NCBI GenBank assembly: GCA_045637775.1 | Contig: JAZUAC010000067.1 | Location: 1 to 8,772 of the forward strand | Source of the DNA: UMGS172 sp045637775 | Lineage (GTDB): Bacteria; Bacillota; Clostridia; Oscillospirales; Acutalibacteraceae | Reading direction: 5' to 3' | Length of the DNA stretch: 8,772 nt | Shown here: positions 1 through 5,562 of the stretch, piece after piece | Layout of the letters: the number at the start of each line of letters is the position of its first letter | Position numbering within the stretch: position 1 is the first letter of the stretch | Notes under the pieces: generated by a model | The model's input: only the letters and a program-made list of their open reading frames with translations | Told to the model about the DNA's origin: nothing | Databases searched by the model: none | Position numbers and translations under genes: made by a program

Positions 1-554
1 TCGTTATATGCAAAGCCGCCGCCTGTACCGCCCAAGGTGAATGCAGGACGCAAAACTACGGGATAACCGATTCTTGCGGCAGCCTCTTTAGCCTCTTCAA
101 TGTTATAGGTGATTTCGGAAGGAATAGTAGGCTCACCGATAGACTGGCAAAGCTCCTTGAAAAGTTCACGGTCTTCAGCGCGTTCGATACTCTCGCTTGA
201 AGTACCAAGCAGCTCAACACCGCACTCCTTCAAAACGCCCTTTTTCTCCAACTGCATCGCAAGGTTCAAACCTGTCTGACCGCCGATACCGGGAACAATA
301 GCATCGGGACGCTCATAACGGAGAATCTTTGCCATGTATTCAAGGGTCAAAGGCTCCATATAAACCTTATCTGCAACGGTGGTATCGGTCATGATGGTAG
401 CAGGGTTTGAGTTACAAAGCACTACCTCATAGCCTTCCTCTTTCAAAGCCAAGCAGGCCTGGGTACCTGCATAGTCAAACTCTGCAGCCTGACCGATAAC
501 GATAGGACCCGAGCCGATAATAAGAATCTTTTTAATGTCTGTTCTCTTTGCCAT
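1..554 (-). CDS. carB: Carbamoyl-phosphate synthase large subunit, N-terminal part (cut by window edge)
   Basis: This is the first 184 codons of the large subunit, which makes carbamoyl phosphate from bicarbonate, ATP and ammonia passed from the small (glutaminase) subunit CarA, for pyrimidine and arginine synthesis in the cytoplasm. Seen: start MAKRTDIKKILIIGSGPIVI, GQAAEFDYAGTQA at about 21-33, CNSNPATIMTD at 47-57, GIGGQTGLN at 89-97, and the ATP-grasp segment RPAFTLGGTGGG at 169-180. R129 and R169 fall where the family has conserved arginines of the first (carboxyphosphate) ATP site. E. coli CarB has 1073 residues, so roughly one sixth is present. The start is set by GGAGGAA at 561-567, 8 nt before the ATG at 554. 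It lies 57 nt downstream of pyrC on the same strand with no terminator seen between them, so the two are probably cotranscribed. carA is not between pyrC and carB. Confidence 0.97.
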   Translation of the reverse strand, partial: MAKRTDIKKILIIGSGPIVIGQAAEFDYAGTQACLALKEEGYEVVLCNSNPATIMTDTTVADKVYMEPLTLEYMAKILRYERPDAIVPGIGGQTGLNLAMQLEKKGVLKECGVELLGTSSESIERAEDRELFKELCQSIGEPTIPSEITYNIEEAKEAAARIGYPVVLRPAFTLGGTGGGFAYN

Positions 555-611
555 TTTTTCTTCCTCCAAAAATCTATATAAACTTTAATTTTAAACTACT
601 CTAGTCGCAAA

Positions 612-1826
612 TCACTTTGCTTTATATACTATTTTGCCGTCACAAACGGTTAGCATGCATTTGCCATAAACCTTTTTACCCTTGAACGGAGTACTTTTGC
701 CCATTGACAAAAACTCCTCGGGGTCAATCTCATATTCATCGTTCACATCGAAAACGCAAATATCCTCAGTTTCGGGAAGTCCGAAGCGTTTTCTCGGATT
801 TATTGCCATAAGCTCAACCAATCTTTCAAGCGTTATGATTCCCGTTTTAACAAACTCGGTGTACATAACGGCGAAGGCGGTTTCAAGACCTACAACACCC
901 ATAAGGCTCTTTTCAAGACCTCTCCCCTTTTCCTCGGCACTGTGAGGTGCATGGTCGGTGGCTATCATATCAATAGTGCCGTCCTTTATACCCTCAATAA
1001 GTGCCAATCGGTCTTCCTTCGACCGCAAAGGCGGATTCATCTTAAAGCGTGCATCCTCTTGCAGGTTGCTATCATCAAGCACAAGATAATGCGGACCTGT
1101 TTCACAAGTAATATCCACACCCTCGGCCTTGGCTTTTCTAATCAACTCAACACTCTCTTTTGTTGAGATATGGCAGACATGGTAAGCCGCACCGGTCTCC
1201 TTCAAAAGTTCAATATCGCGTTTTATGGGGCCCCATTCACTTTCACTGCAGATGCCTTTGTGACCGTGCTCTTTAGCATATTCGCCATCGTGAATATATC
1301 CGCCAAAAAGCAGATCGTTATCTTCGCAGTGCGCCACAATCATTTTACCGAGTGACTTTGCTTTGAGCATTGCCTCTTTCATCATCTCGCGGCTTTGAAC
1401 ACCGCGACCGTCATCCGAAAAGGCAATTGAAAGCGGTGCAAGCCCACTAAAATCAGCCAATTCTTCACCCTTTTGACCAACCGTTATTGAGGCATAAGGA
1501 TGAACACGAACAACAGCATCCTTTTCGATTATATCTAACTGTTGTTTGATGTTTTCAACACTGTCGGGCACCGGATTGAGATTCGGCATTGAGAACACAT
1601 CGGTATATCCTCCCCTTGCCGCCGCCATGGTTCCCGATTTTATTGTTTCTTTATAAAAAAATCCCGGCTCTCGAAGATGTACATGTACATCACAAAAAGC
1701 CGGAAAAACAATACTGTTAAAAATAGAAACAACGGCACCATCACCGTCGGAAACGATTTGTCTCTCGTCGGTTTTAACGATTGTGCCGTTTTTATATTCA
1801 AGACAGTTCTTGAGTGTAATGCTCAT
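612..1826 (-). CDS. pyrC: Dihydroorotase (class I, zinc amidohydrolase)
   Basis: Catalyses reversible ring closure of N-carbamoyl-L-aspartate to dihydroorotate, third step of UMP synthesis, in the cytoplasm. The 404-residue length fits class I bacterial dihydroorotases. Seen: DVHVHLREPG at 46-55 (metal ligands H48, H50 and the substrate-binding Arg R52), SDDG at 137-140 (D139 sits where class I enzymes of the Bacillus/Aquifex type use Asp in place of carboxylated Lys), VAHCED at 164-169 (H166), CHIST at 218-222 (H219), ETGPHYL at 242-248, and ATDHAPHS at 289-296 (catalytic D291). All expected metal-site residues are present, so it should be active. The ATG at 1826 is preceded by TAAGGAGT at 1832-1839, 5 nt away. 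A consensus promoter lies about 95 bp upstream and carB follows, so pyrC opens this operon. Confidence 0.97.
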   Translation of the reverse strand: MSITLKNCLEYKNGTIVKTDERQIVSDGDGAVVSIFNSIVFPAFCDVHVHLREPGFFYKETIKSGTMAAARGGYTDVFSMPNLNPVPDSVENIKQQLDIIEKDAVVRVHPYASITVGQKGEELADFSGLAPLSIAFSDDGRGVQSREMMKEAMLKAKSLGKMIVAHCEDNDLLFGGYIHDGEYAKEHGHKGICSESEWGPIKRDIELLKETGAAYHVCHISTKESVELIRKAKAEGVDITCETGPHYLVLDDSNLQEDARFKMNPPLRSKEDRLALIEGIKDGTIDMIATDHAPHSAEEKGRGLEKSLMGVVGLETAFAVMYTEFVKTGIITLERLVELMAINPRKRFGLPETEDICVFDVNDEYEIDPEEFLSMGKSTPFKGKKVYGKCMLTVCDGKIVYKAK

Positions 1827-1865
1827 TGGTTACTCCTTATAAAAAGCCCTGCTGCCAATTCTTTT

Positions 1866-1886
1866 GTTTGAACGAAAAATCCAAAC
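1866..1886 (-). promoter_or_regulatory. Small hairpin in the pyrC 5' leader
   Basis: The transcript from the pyrC promoter would carry a leader of about 90 nt. Within it, GTTTGGA pairs with TTCAAAC (7 bp with one G-U in the minus-strand RNA, 7-nt loop). The same leader has a direct repeat AGGGCTTT, one copy at 1905-1912 and one just upstream of the ribosome binding site. No PyrR-type conserved loop or intrinsic terminator is visible, so a regulatory role is only a guess. Confidence 0.3.
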
Positions 1887-1925
1887 TGCAAGACGGTGCA
1901 AAGCCCTCAAAATCTTATTTTTGAT

Positions 1926-1954
1926 ATTCTACCACAAGTGACATCTTTTGTCAA
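1926..1954 (-). promoter_or_regulatory. Sigma-A promoter of pyrC-carB
   Basis: Reading the minus strand, a perfect -35 TTGACA (1949-1954) is followed after exactly 17 bp by -10 TAGAAT (1926-1931). Transcription would start near 1919, leaving a leader of about 90 nt before pyrC. GACA and TGTC form a small inverted repeat across the -35 and spacer, which might be an operator but is too short to argue for. Confidence 0.88.
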
Positions 1955-1998
1955 GGATATCGGCACAGGAAAATGCTGAAAATTATCAAAATTTCATC

Positions 1999-2030
1999 AA
2001 AAAACGAGCCTCGAAAATTTTCGAGACTCG
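1999..2030 (-). terminator. Rho-independent terminator of the cyclophilin operon
   Basis: An inverted repeat at 2005-2030 has 13-nt arms (CGAGCCTCGAAAA and TTTTCGAGACTCG). Its single mismatch becomes a G-U pair in minus-strand RNA, and six T residues follow at 2004-1999 on that strand. It begins 9 nt after the stop of the lipoprotein gene. It separates this operon from the pyrC promoter. Confidence 0.9.
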
Positions 2031-2039
2031 CTTAAAAAT

Positions 2040-3071
2040 TTAGTTAGGAACAACTATTTCGTCAGAATCCTCTTTCACAGGATCAGCAAGAGCCAAAATC
2101 TCTTCGGTAACAGTGGTGGTGTAAGCCTTTGTTATGACAACTGCCGTTATAGGTTTATCATTAGCACCGACTTCTACCCCTGCAATAGCATCAACAACAT
2201 CCATACCCGAAAAGACTTGTGCAAATACCGAATGTCCGCCGAAGCCTCGCTTGAAAGCACCGTCAAGATGAATGTTGCCGCCGTACTTTCTGTAAAGATC
2301 CCAAGCTTCATTGGGAACGTCGTCACTGAAAATTGTAGTCTGACCAATATTATAATCGATAACGTCCTTCATGTAGCTTTCGGCATCGGCATATTCGGTC
2401 AACTGCGACTTATACTGTTCATACTCAGCCTTGATCTGCTCGCCATACTGTGAAACATAGCCGTCATAAATGGTTTTATAGTCATAATTAACCTTGCTTA
2501 CAGAACTCTTTGACTGATTGATAAAGAACTGACTGCCGTTTGTACCGGGACCTGCATTAGCCATAGAAAGCGAACCGCGGATATTGAGAAGGTTGGCATT
2601 AAACTCGTCCTCAAAATTTCCACCCCAAACACCGTCACCGCCGGCACCGGTACCGTTAGGATCACCACCTTGAATCATAAAGTTATTGATAACACGATGG
2701 AAAGTGATACCGTTATAAAATCCTGCCTCAACAAGACCGACAAAGCTCGTAACAGTTATAGGTGCACTTTCAGGGAATAAACGCATATAGATGTTGCCTT
2801 TTGTGGTCTCAAAAACAACAATCTTCTCACCAATTTCAGGCAACTCCAACTGGAAGCCAATGGGGTCATCAGTTCTCGAACCGTTTTCACCAACCTCAAT
2901 AAAAGCAGGCTTCTGGGGAGGGTTTTGCGGCAATTTACCCATAGTTGCAGAAACCGAAACATTACCGTTAGAGTTGTTCTGCGCTTTATTCTTTTCCTTA
3001 ACACCGCCTCCGCAAGCAACCAAAGAAAAGCTCAAAACGAATACAAGCAAAACACAAAGAAGCTTTTTCAT
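2040..3071 (-). CDS. Cyclophilin-type peptidyl-prolyl isomerase, lipoprotein with large insert
   Basis: Predicted to catalyse cis-trans isomerisation of X-Pro bonds in proteins on the outer face of the membrane. Seen: a lipoprotein signal (MKKLL, hydrophobic 5-19, lipobox LVAC with C20 as lipid-bearing Cys), a low-complexity linker to about residue 60, then a cyclophilin domain from about 84 to 318. Active-site matches to the family are FHR at 124-126 (catalytic R126), FMIQGGD at 131-137, MANAGPGTNGSQFFI at 170-184 and GGHSVFAQV at 278-286. Between QFFI and HSVF lie about 95 residues, against about 11 in human cyclophilin A. This insert is Tyr/Glu/Lys-rich and probably helical. Total length of 343 is long for a bacterial cyclophilin. 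The ATG is preceded by AGGAG at 3080-3084. It is the second gene of a two-gene operon, 18 nt after its cytoplasmic paralogue. Secreted foldase is the likely role; clients are unknown. Confidence 0.93.
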   Translation of the reverse strand: MKKLLCVLLVFVLSFSLVACGGGVKEKNKAQNNSNGNVSVSATMGKLPQNPPQKPAFIEVGENGSRTDDPIGFQLELPEIGEKIVVFETTKGNIYMRLFPESAPITVTSFVGLVEAGFYNGITFHRVINNFMIQGGDPNGTGAGGDGVWGGNFEDEFNANLLNIRGSLSMANAGPGTNGSQFFINQSKSSVSKVNYDYKTIYDGYVSQYGEQIKAEYEQYKSQLTEYADAESYMKDVIDYNIGQTTIFSDDVPNEAWDLYRKYGGNIHLDGAFKRGFGGHSVFAQVFSGMDVVDAIAGVEVGANDKPITAVVITKAYTTTVTEEILALADPVKEDSDEIVVPN

Positions 3072-3089
3072 GAAACTTTCTCCTATAAA

Positions 3090-3686
3090 TTATTCTTTAA
3101 TGTCAATGGAGACGATTTTAACATCCTCCAAAGGACGGTCAGCGCCGTTGGTCTTAACATTGGCAATGGCATCAACAATATCCATGCCTTCAAATACCTG
3201 ACCGAATACCGAATGTCTGAAATCGAGCCAAGGAGTACCACCCAAAGCTTCGTAAGCCTTGACGGTGTTTTCGGGGAAACCGCGGTCAGCAAGACCTCTC
3301 ATCTGCTCAATCATACCCTCGGGAACCTCGGAAGCCTGAACGATAAAGAACTGACTGCCGTTGGTGTTAGGACCTGCATTAGCCATAGACAAAGCACCCT
3401 TGATATTGTGAAGGTCGGGGTCAAACTCGTCCTCAAACTTTTCACCGTAAATGCTTTCGCCGCCGCAGCCTGTGCCTGTGGGATCACCGCCCTGAATCAT
3501 AAAATCCTTGATAACGCGGTGGAAAATAAGTCCGTCATAATAGCCCTTTTTGGAAAGCTCAACAAAGTTTGTAACGGTACGCTCAACCTTATCCTTAAAA
3601 AGACGAATGGAAATATCGCCCATAGTGGTGTGCATAACTGCTACAACTTCGCCCTTCAAAGGCTTGTCCAACTGATTAAAACTCAT
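3090..3686 (-). CDS. Cyclophilin-type peptidyl-prolyl isomerase, cytoplasmic
   Basis: A 198-residue cyclophilin without signal peptide, so expected to act on prolyl bonds in the cytoplasm. Seen: VMHTTMGDISIRLF (17-30), FHRVIKDFMIQGGD at 55-68 (catalytic R57, Q65), SMANAGPNTNGSQFFI at 100-115 and RHSVFGQVFEGMDIVDAI at 157-174. About 42 residues lie between QFFI and HSVF, longer than in the smallest cyclophilins but half the insert of the lipoprotein paralogue downstream. The two domains are very similar (FHRVI, FMIQGGDP, GTG.GG, FEDEF, SMANAGP.TNGSQFFI), pointing to tandem duplication followed by relocation of one copy. I take the ATG at 3686 because AAAGGA lies 8 nt upstream; an in-frame GTG nine codons earlier (3713) has no such site. 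First gene of the operon. Confidence 0.94.
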   Translation of the reverse strand: MSFNQLDKPLKGEVVAVMHTTMGDISIRLFKDKVERTVTNFVELSKKGYYDGLIFHRVIKDFMIQGGDPTGTGCGGESIYGEKFEDEFDPDLHNIKGALSMANAGPNTNGSQFFIVQASEVPEGMIEQMRGLADRGFPENTVKAYEALGGTPWLDFRHSVFGQVFEGMDIVDAIANVKTNGADRPLEDVKIVSIDIKE

Positions 3687-3694
3687 AGTAAAAA

Positions 3695-3700
3695 TCCTTT
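3695..3700 (-). promoter_or_regulatory. Ribosome binding site fixing the start of the cytoplasmic cyclophilin
   Basis: AAAGGA on the minus strand, 8 nt before ATG at 3686. It argues against the upstream GTG at 3713, which would place this site inside the coding region. Confidence 0.8.
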
Positions 3701-3741
3701 CATAAAGGCTCACAGCAAGCCTATTTTAATCTTCAGCCTCT

Positions 3742-3770
3742 ATTTTACTAAATTCCACCGCATTTTACAA
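3742..3770 (-). promoter_or_regulatory. Probable sigma-A promoter of the cyclophilin operon
   Basis: On the minus strand, TTGTAA (3765-3770, four of six consensus bases) and TAAAAT (3742-3747, five of six) are separated by 17 bp. The start would be near 3735, about 50 nt before the ATG at 3686. Confidence 0.65.
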
Positions 3771-3877
3771 TAGTTATTTTGTAAATAATCGTTTAACAAC
3801 AAAACTTTTTGAAATCCGCGCGACAATGAAGACAATCACACCCAATCTCATAATAACCACACCTGTATTCAATCATC

Positions 3878-3990
3878 GCCCCTACATTCGGGAGGTCTCG
3901 GAGGCCCTCCCCTACAAACAGAACAAAATCTCTCGTAGGGGCTAACTGTGTTCGCCCGTTAGCCTTACCTCACAAGGGAAGGTGGCTTGG
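3878..3990. repeat. Palindromic intergenic repeat (probable dispersed element)
   Basis: The gene-free stretch 3714-4137 is mostly AT-rich but contains this GC-rich, structured block. Seen: GCCCCTAC at 3878-3885 is the exact inverse of GTAGGGGC at 3935-3942; GGGAGG at 3890-3895 pairs with CCTCCC at 3906-3911; GGCTAAC at 3940-3946 pairs with GTTAGCC at 3958-3964. Base composition differs sharply from its flanks. Wording such as GTAGGGGC...GTTCGCCCG resembles short dispersed repeats I associate with gut Clostridia genomes, but copy number cannot be judged from one window. Boundaries are approximate. The rest of 3714-4137 holds only the two promoters listed. Confidence 0.55.
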
Positions 3991-4067
3991 AATTTTATTT
4001 TACACCCTAAAAACTGTGATTTCCGTCAAGACACCCGTTATTTTTTTATATTCTGCAAAACTTTTTC

Positions 4068-4096
4068 TTGTTAAATCACAACATTTATGGTATAAT
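4068..4096 (+). promoter_or_regulatory. Sigma-A promoter of nrdR (extended -10)
   Basis: TTGTTA at 4068-4073, 17-bp spacer, perfect TATAAT at 4091-4096 preceded by TGG (extended -10). The start would be near 4103, about 35 nt before nrdR. I do not see a clear NrdR box pair here. Confidence 0.85.
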
Positions 4097-4137
4097 CAAT
4101 TTGGAATATACAAAATACTCTTTAGGAGTGGTAAAAA

Positions 4138-4593
4138 ATGAAATGTCCGTATTGCTCATTTGAAGAAAGTAAGGTTATCGATTCCCGTCCCACCGATGAG
4201 GGTGAACGCATCCGCAGAAGAAGAGAATGTTTGAAGTGCCAGAAGCGTTTCACTACATATGAGATTATCGAAAGTCTTCCCATTATCGTTATTAAGAAGG
4301 ATAAGTCGCGTGAGGTATTCAACCGCGATAAACTGATCAACGGTATGCTCAAGGCTTGCGAAAAGCGTCCCGTTTCCATTAATGATATTGAGCGTGCGGT
4401 TGATGATATTGAGGTTAAGCTTCAGAACTCTCTTGACCGTGAGGTTACAAGTGATGCTATTGGCGAACTTGTTATGGATAAGCTCAAAGAACTTGACGAG
4501 GTTGCCTATGTCCGTTTTGCCAGTGTTTACCGTCAGTTTAAGGATTTGAGCACCTTTATGGAGGAGCTCAACAAACTTTTACATGATAAATAA
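4138..4593 (+). CDS. nrdR: Transcriptional repressor NrdR (ATP/dATP-sensing regulator of ribonucleotide reductase genes)
   Basis: NrdR senses dATP/ATP through an ATP-cone domain and represses ribonucleotide reductase genes by binding paired NrdR boxes. The 151-residue length is typical. Seen: N-terminal zinc ribbon with CPYC (C3, C6) and CLKC (C31, C34); the Arg-rich stretch GERIRRRREC between the two Cys pairs; RFTTYE at 37-42 at the domain junction; and the ATP-cone from about 49 to 139 with VIKKDKSREVFNRDKL and VAYVRFASVYRQF near its end. The start is supported by AGGAG at 4124-4128, 9 nt before the ATG. It has its own promoter and is followed by the independently promoted tRNA-Thr. No reductase gene is nearby, so its targets act in trans. 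Confidence 0.97.
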   Translation: MKCPYCSFEESKVIDSRPTDEGERIRRRRECLKCQKRFTTYEIIESLPIIVIKKDKSREVFNRDKLINGMLKACEKRPVSINDIERAVDDIEVKLQNSLDREVTSDAIGELVMDKLKELDEVAYVRFASVYRQFKDLSTFMEELNKLLHDK

Positions 4594-4634
4594 GTCGCAA
4601 TTTGAAAAAATTTTGATTTTTTTAAAAATAGTTC

Positions 4635-4663
4635 TTGACAACGGGATGATATTATAGTAAAAT
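4635..4663 (+). promoter_or_regulatory. Promoter of tRNA-Thr
   Basis: Perfect TTGACA at 4635-4640, 17-bp spacer, TAAAAT at 4658-4663. The start would be near 4670, giving only about a dozen nt of 5' leader before the mature tRNA. Confidence 0.88.
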
Positions 4664-4682
4664 ACATAACGTTGTCAGTAAT

Positions 4683-4758
4683 GCTGTTATGGCTCAGGTG
4701 GTAGAGCACATCCTTGGTAAGGATGAGGTCGGCAGTTCGAGTCTGCCTAACAGCTCCA
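4683..4758 (+). tRNA. trnT: tRNA-Thr, anticodon GGT
   Basis: A complete 76-nt cloverleaf. Acceptor GCTGTTA (4683-4689) pairs with TAACAGC (4748-4754); D stem GCTC/GAGC (4692-4695 with 4704-4707); anticodon stem CATCC/GGATG (4709-4713 with 4721-4725) with loop TTGGTAA and anticodon GGT at 4716-4718; T stem GGCAG/CTGCC with loop TTCGAGT. Discriminator T and an encoded CCA at 4756-4758. It reads ACC and ACT threonine codons. Transcribed alone from the promoter just upstream and ended by the hairpin just downstream. Confidence 0.97.
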
Positions 4759-4759
4759 G

Positions 4760-4793
4760 AAAAAACTCCTTGAGATTTCTCAAGGAGTTTTTT
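4760..4793 (+). terminator. Intrinsic terminator after tRNA-Thr
   Basis: ACTCCTTGAG and CTCAAGGAGT form a perfect stem around an ATTT loop, flanked by A6 and T6 runs, beginning one base after the tRNA CCA. The A-rich left side would let it act in both directions. Confidence 0.93.
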
Positions 4794-4799
4794 CAATGT

Positions 4800-4912
4800 T
4801 ATCCGTTCCTTTCCGAACGGGTGATATATCTCCGATATGATATCCTTTATGGATACGCCGAAGGCATATCCATAAAGATGATATATACCTGCGGTATATG
4901 AAGGAACGGATA
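4800..4912. repeat. Small element with 12-bp terminal inverted repeats and internal hairpins (MITE-like)
   Basis: TATCCGTTCCTT at 4800-4811 is the exact inverse of AAGGAACGGATA at 4901-4912. Inside are three hairpins, each with a 3-nt loop. ATATC-tcc-GATAT is at 4826-4838. A 15-bp stem at 4845-4877 has arms CTTTATGGATA and TATCCATAAAG, inner GCC-gaa-GGC, and one C-A mismatch that becomes G-U on the minus strand. ATATACC-tgc-GGTATAT is at 4883-4899. No coding capacity I would trust. The form fits a non-autonomous mobile element or a dispersed palindromic repeat; no clear target duplication is seen. It begins 6 nt after the tRNA-Thr terminator. Confidence 0.6.
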
Positions 4913-4919
4913 TTATATC

Positions 4920-4953
4920 ATACAGCTTGCCGTATATCATATCACGTAGCGAT
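4920..4953. repeat. Two further small hairpins adjoining the 4800-4912 element
   Basis: ATAC...GTAT at 4920-4935 and ATCAC-gta-GCGAT at 4941-4953, joined by TATATCATATC. They repeat the ATAT/ATATC style of the neighbouring element and may belong to the same repeat family. Each has one mismatch that becomes G-U only in minus-strand RNA. Confidence 0.4.
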
Positions 4954-4966
4954 GTTTCATTTAACC

Positions 4967-4995
4967 TTGCACCCCCGCCGCATTTATGCTATAAT
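4967..4995 (+). promoter_or_regulatory. Promoter of the small membrane protein gene (extended -10)
   Basis: Perfect TATAAT at 4990-4995 preceded by TGC (extended -10), with a weak -35 TTGCAC at 4967-4972 and 17-bp spacer. The start would be near 5002, almost on top of the ribosome binding site, so the leader would be very short. Confidence 0.7.
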
Positions 4996-5015
4996 ACACC
5001 CAAGGTGGTGGCATA

Positions 5016-5402
5016 ATGAGAAAAATACTTGATAAATTGTTTGATAACAAGAAATTATCTTTGTTTGTTCCAATTGTAATTTCTATATTAGTATATTTAC
5101 TATTTATAATCTTTGGAACAGCAGAAGAAAAGACCAAGTTGATGATAATTACACCGATATTGTCTGCTATTTGTTTCTTTGGTGTATTTTTAGTGATTTT
5201 TATTCAAGTGAAAAATTCTATATGTCCTGAGTGGTTTTTGAATTTTTTTGAACTATTAGCAACGATTGCGTTTGGAATTTATGCAATTATAGGTGTTATA
5301 TCTTTTATTGCTAGTGGTTTTCAAAACTTTAATATAGGAATGTGTTTAGGTTTTATTGTATACAGTGCAATTTCTTGGGCACATAGTAAAAGAGTAAAAT
5401 AA
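5016..5402 (+). CDS. Small four-helix membrane protein of unknown function
   Basis: I do not recognise a family. The 128-residue protein has a short charged N-terminus (MRKILDKLFDNKK) and four hydrophobic stretches at about 14-34, 42-64, 76-100 and 104-122. It ends in HSKRVK, so both ends are probably cytoplasmic. No enzyme motif, signal-peptidase site or Cys pair is evident. Evidence that it is expressed: AAGGTGGTG (one base from the ideal AAGGAGGTG) at 5002-5010, an extended -10 promoter and a terminator after the stop. Codon use is strongly A/T-ending (TTA, ATA, AGT, TTT), unlike nrdR and glnN on either side, which together with the flanking palindromic elements suggests acquisition from elsewhere. 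Function is unknown. Confidence 0.75.
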   Translation: MRKILDKLFDNKKLSLFVPIVISILVYLLFIIFGTAEEKTKLMIITPILSAICFFGVFLVIFIQVKNSICPEWFLNFFELLATIAFGIYAIIGVISFIASGFQNFNIGMCLGFIVYSAISWAHSKRVK

Positions 5403-5538
5403 TTAAACAAAGCCCTCGGATTTCACCCTTCTCTAAAATATTGTACAACTTTCCAGATAAAAGATAGTTGCACCCATCACATAATTGAGCGACCCTCGGC
5501 CATCCGTTAGTAGCGTTTGGTCGAGGGTTTTGTTTAAT
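5402..5538. repeat. 137-bp segment bounded by 17-bp imperfect inverted repeats
   Basis: 5402-5418 (ending GCCCTCG) is the inverse of 5522-5538 (starting CGAGGG) with one mismatch, which is G-U in plus-strand RNA. The left arm begins at the last base of the membrane protein's stop codon. Within it, 5443-5450 and 5466-5473 can pair (GTACAACT with AGTTGCAC, one mismatch). A second copy of CCCTCGG at 5493-5499 competes for the same right arm. It may be a terminator with an enlarged loop or a small inserted element. Confidence 0.5.
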
Positions 5539-5545
5539 ATTTTTA
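5491..5545 (+). terminator. Intrinsic terminator downstream of the membrane protein gene
   Basis: 5491-5502 (GACCCTCGGCCA) pairs with 5518-5529 (TGGTCGAGGGTT): 12 bp with two G-U pairs and a 15-nt loop. A T-rich run TTGTTTAATATTTTT follows. It functions only on the plus strand, since no T run follows on the minus strand. Confidence 0.75.
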
Positions 5546-5562
5546 AGTTTCTCAATTGCAAC

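Noticed and set aside
1832..1931. PyrR-dependent attenuator upstream of pyrC
   Set aside because: No PyrR-binding loop consensus and no terminator hairpin with a U run in the leader.
3687..3713. GTG start for the cytoplasmic cyclophilin
   Set aside because: No ribosome binding site upstream; AAAGGA precedes the ATG at 3686 at proper distance.
2925..3773. A 282-codon plus-strand open frame across both cyclophilin genes
   Set aside because: Antisense to two well-supported genes and their junction, without recognisable motifs.
4533..4940. A 135-codon minus-strand open frame across the repeat element, tRNA-Thr and the end of nrdR
   Set aside because: It reads through a tRNA, a terminator and a palindromic repeat; such frames are typical false predictions.
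4800..4960. CRISPR array
   Set aside because: The repeats are inverted, of unequal length, and not separated by unique spacers of constant size; no cas genes are nearby.
5411..5527. Similarity of AGCCCTCGG and GGTCGAGGG to the 3' end of 23S rRNA
   Set aside because: Only about 9-10 bases match, with no wider 23S similarity; these bases are explained as hairpin arms.
4748..5540. tRNA-Thr as an integration site for a genomic island
   Set aside because: I looked for a repeat of the tRNA 3' end downstream and found none in the window, and there is no integrase gene. The accessory stretch lies near a tRNA but shows no att pair.
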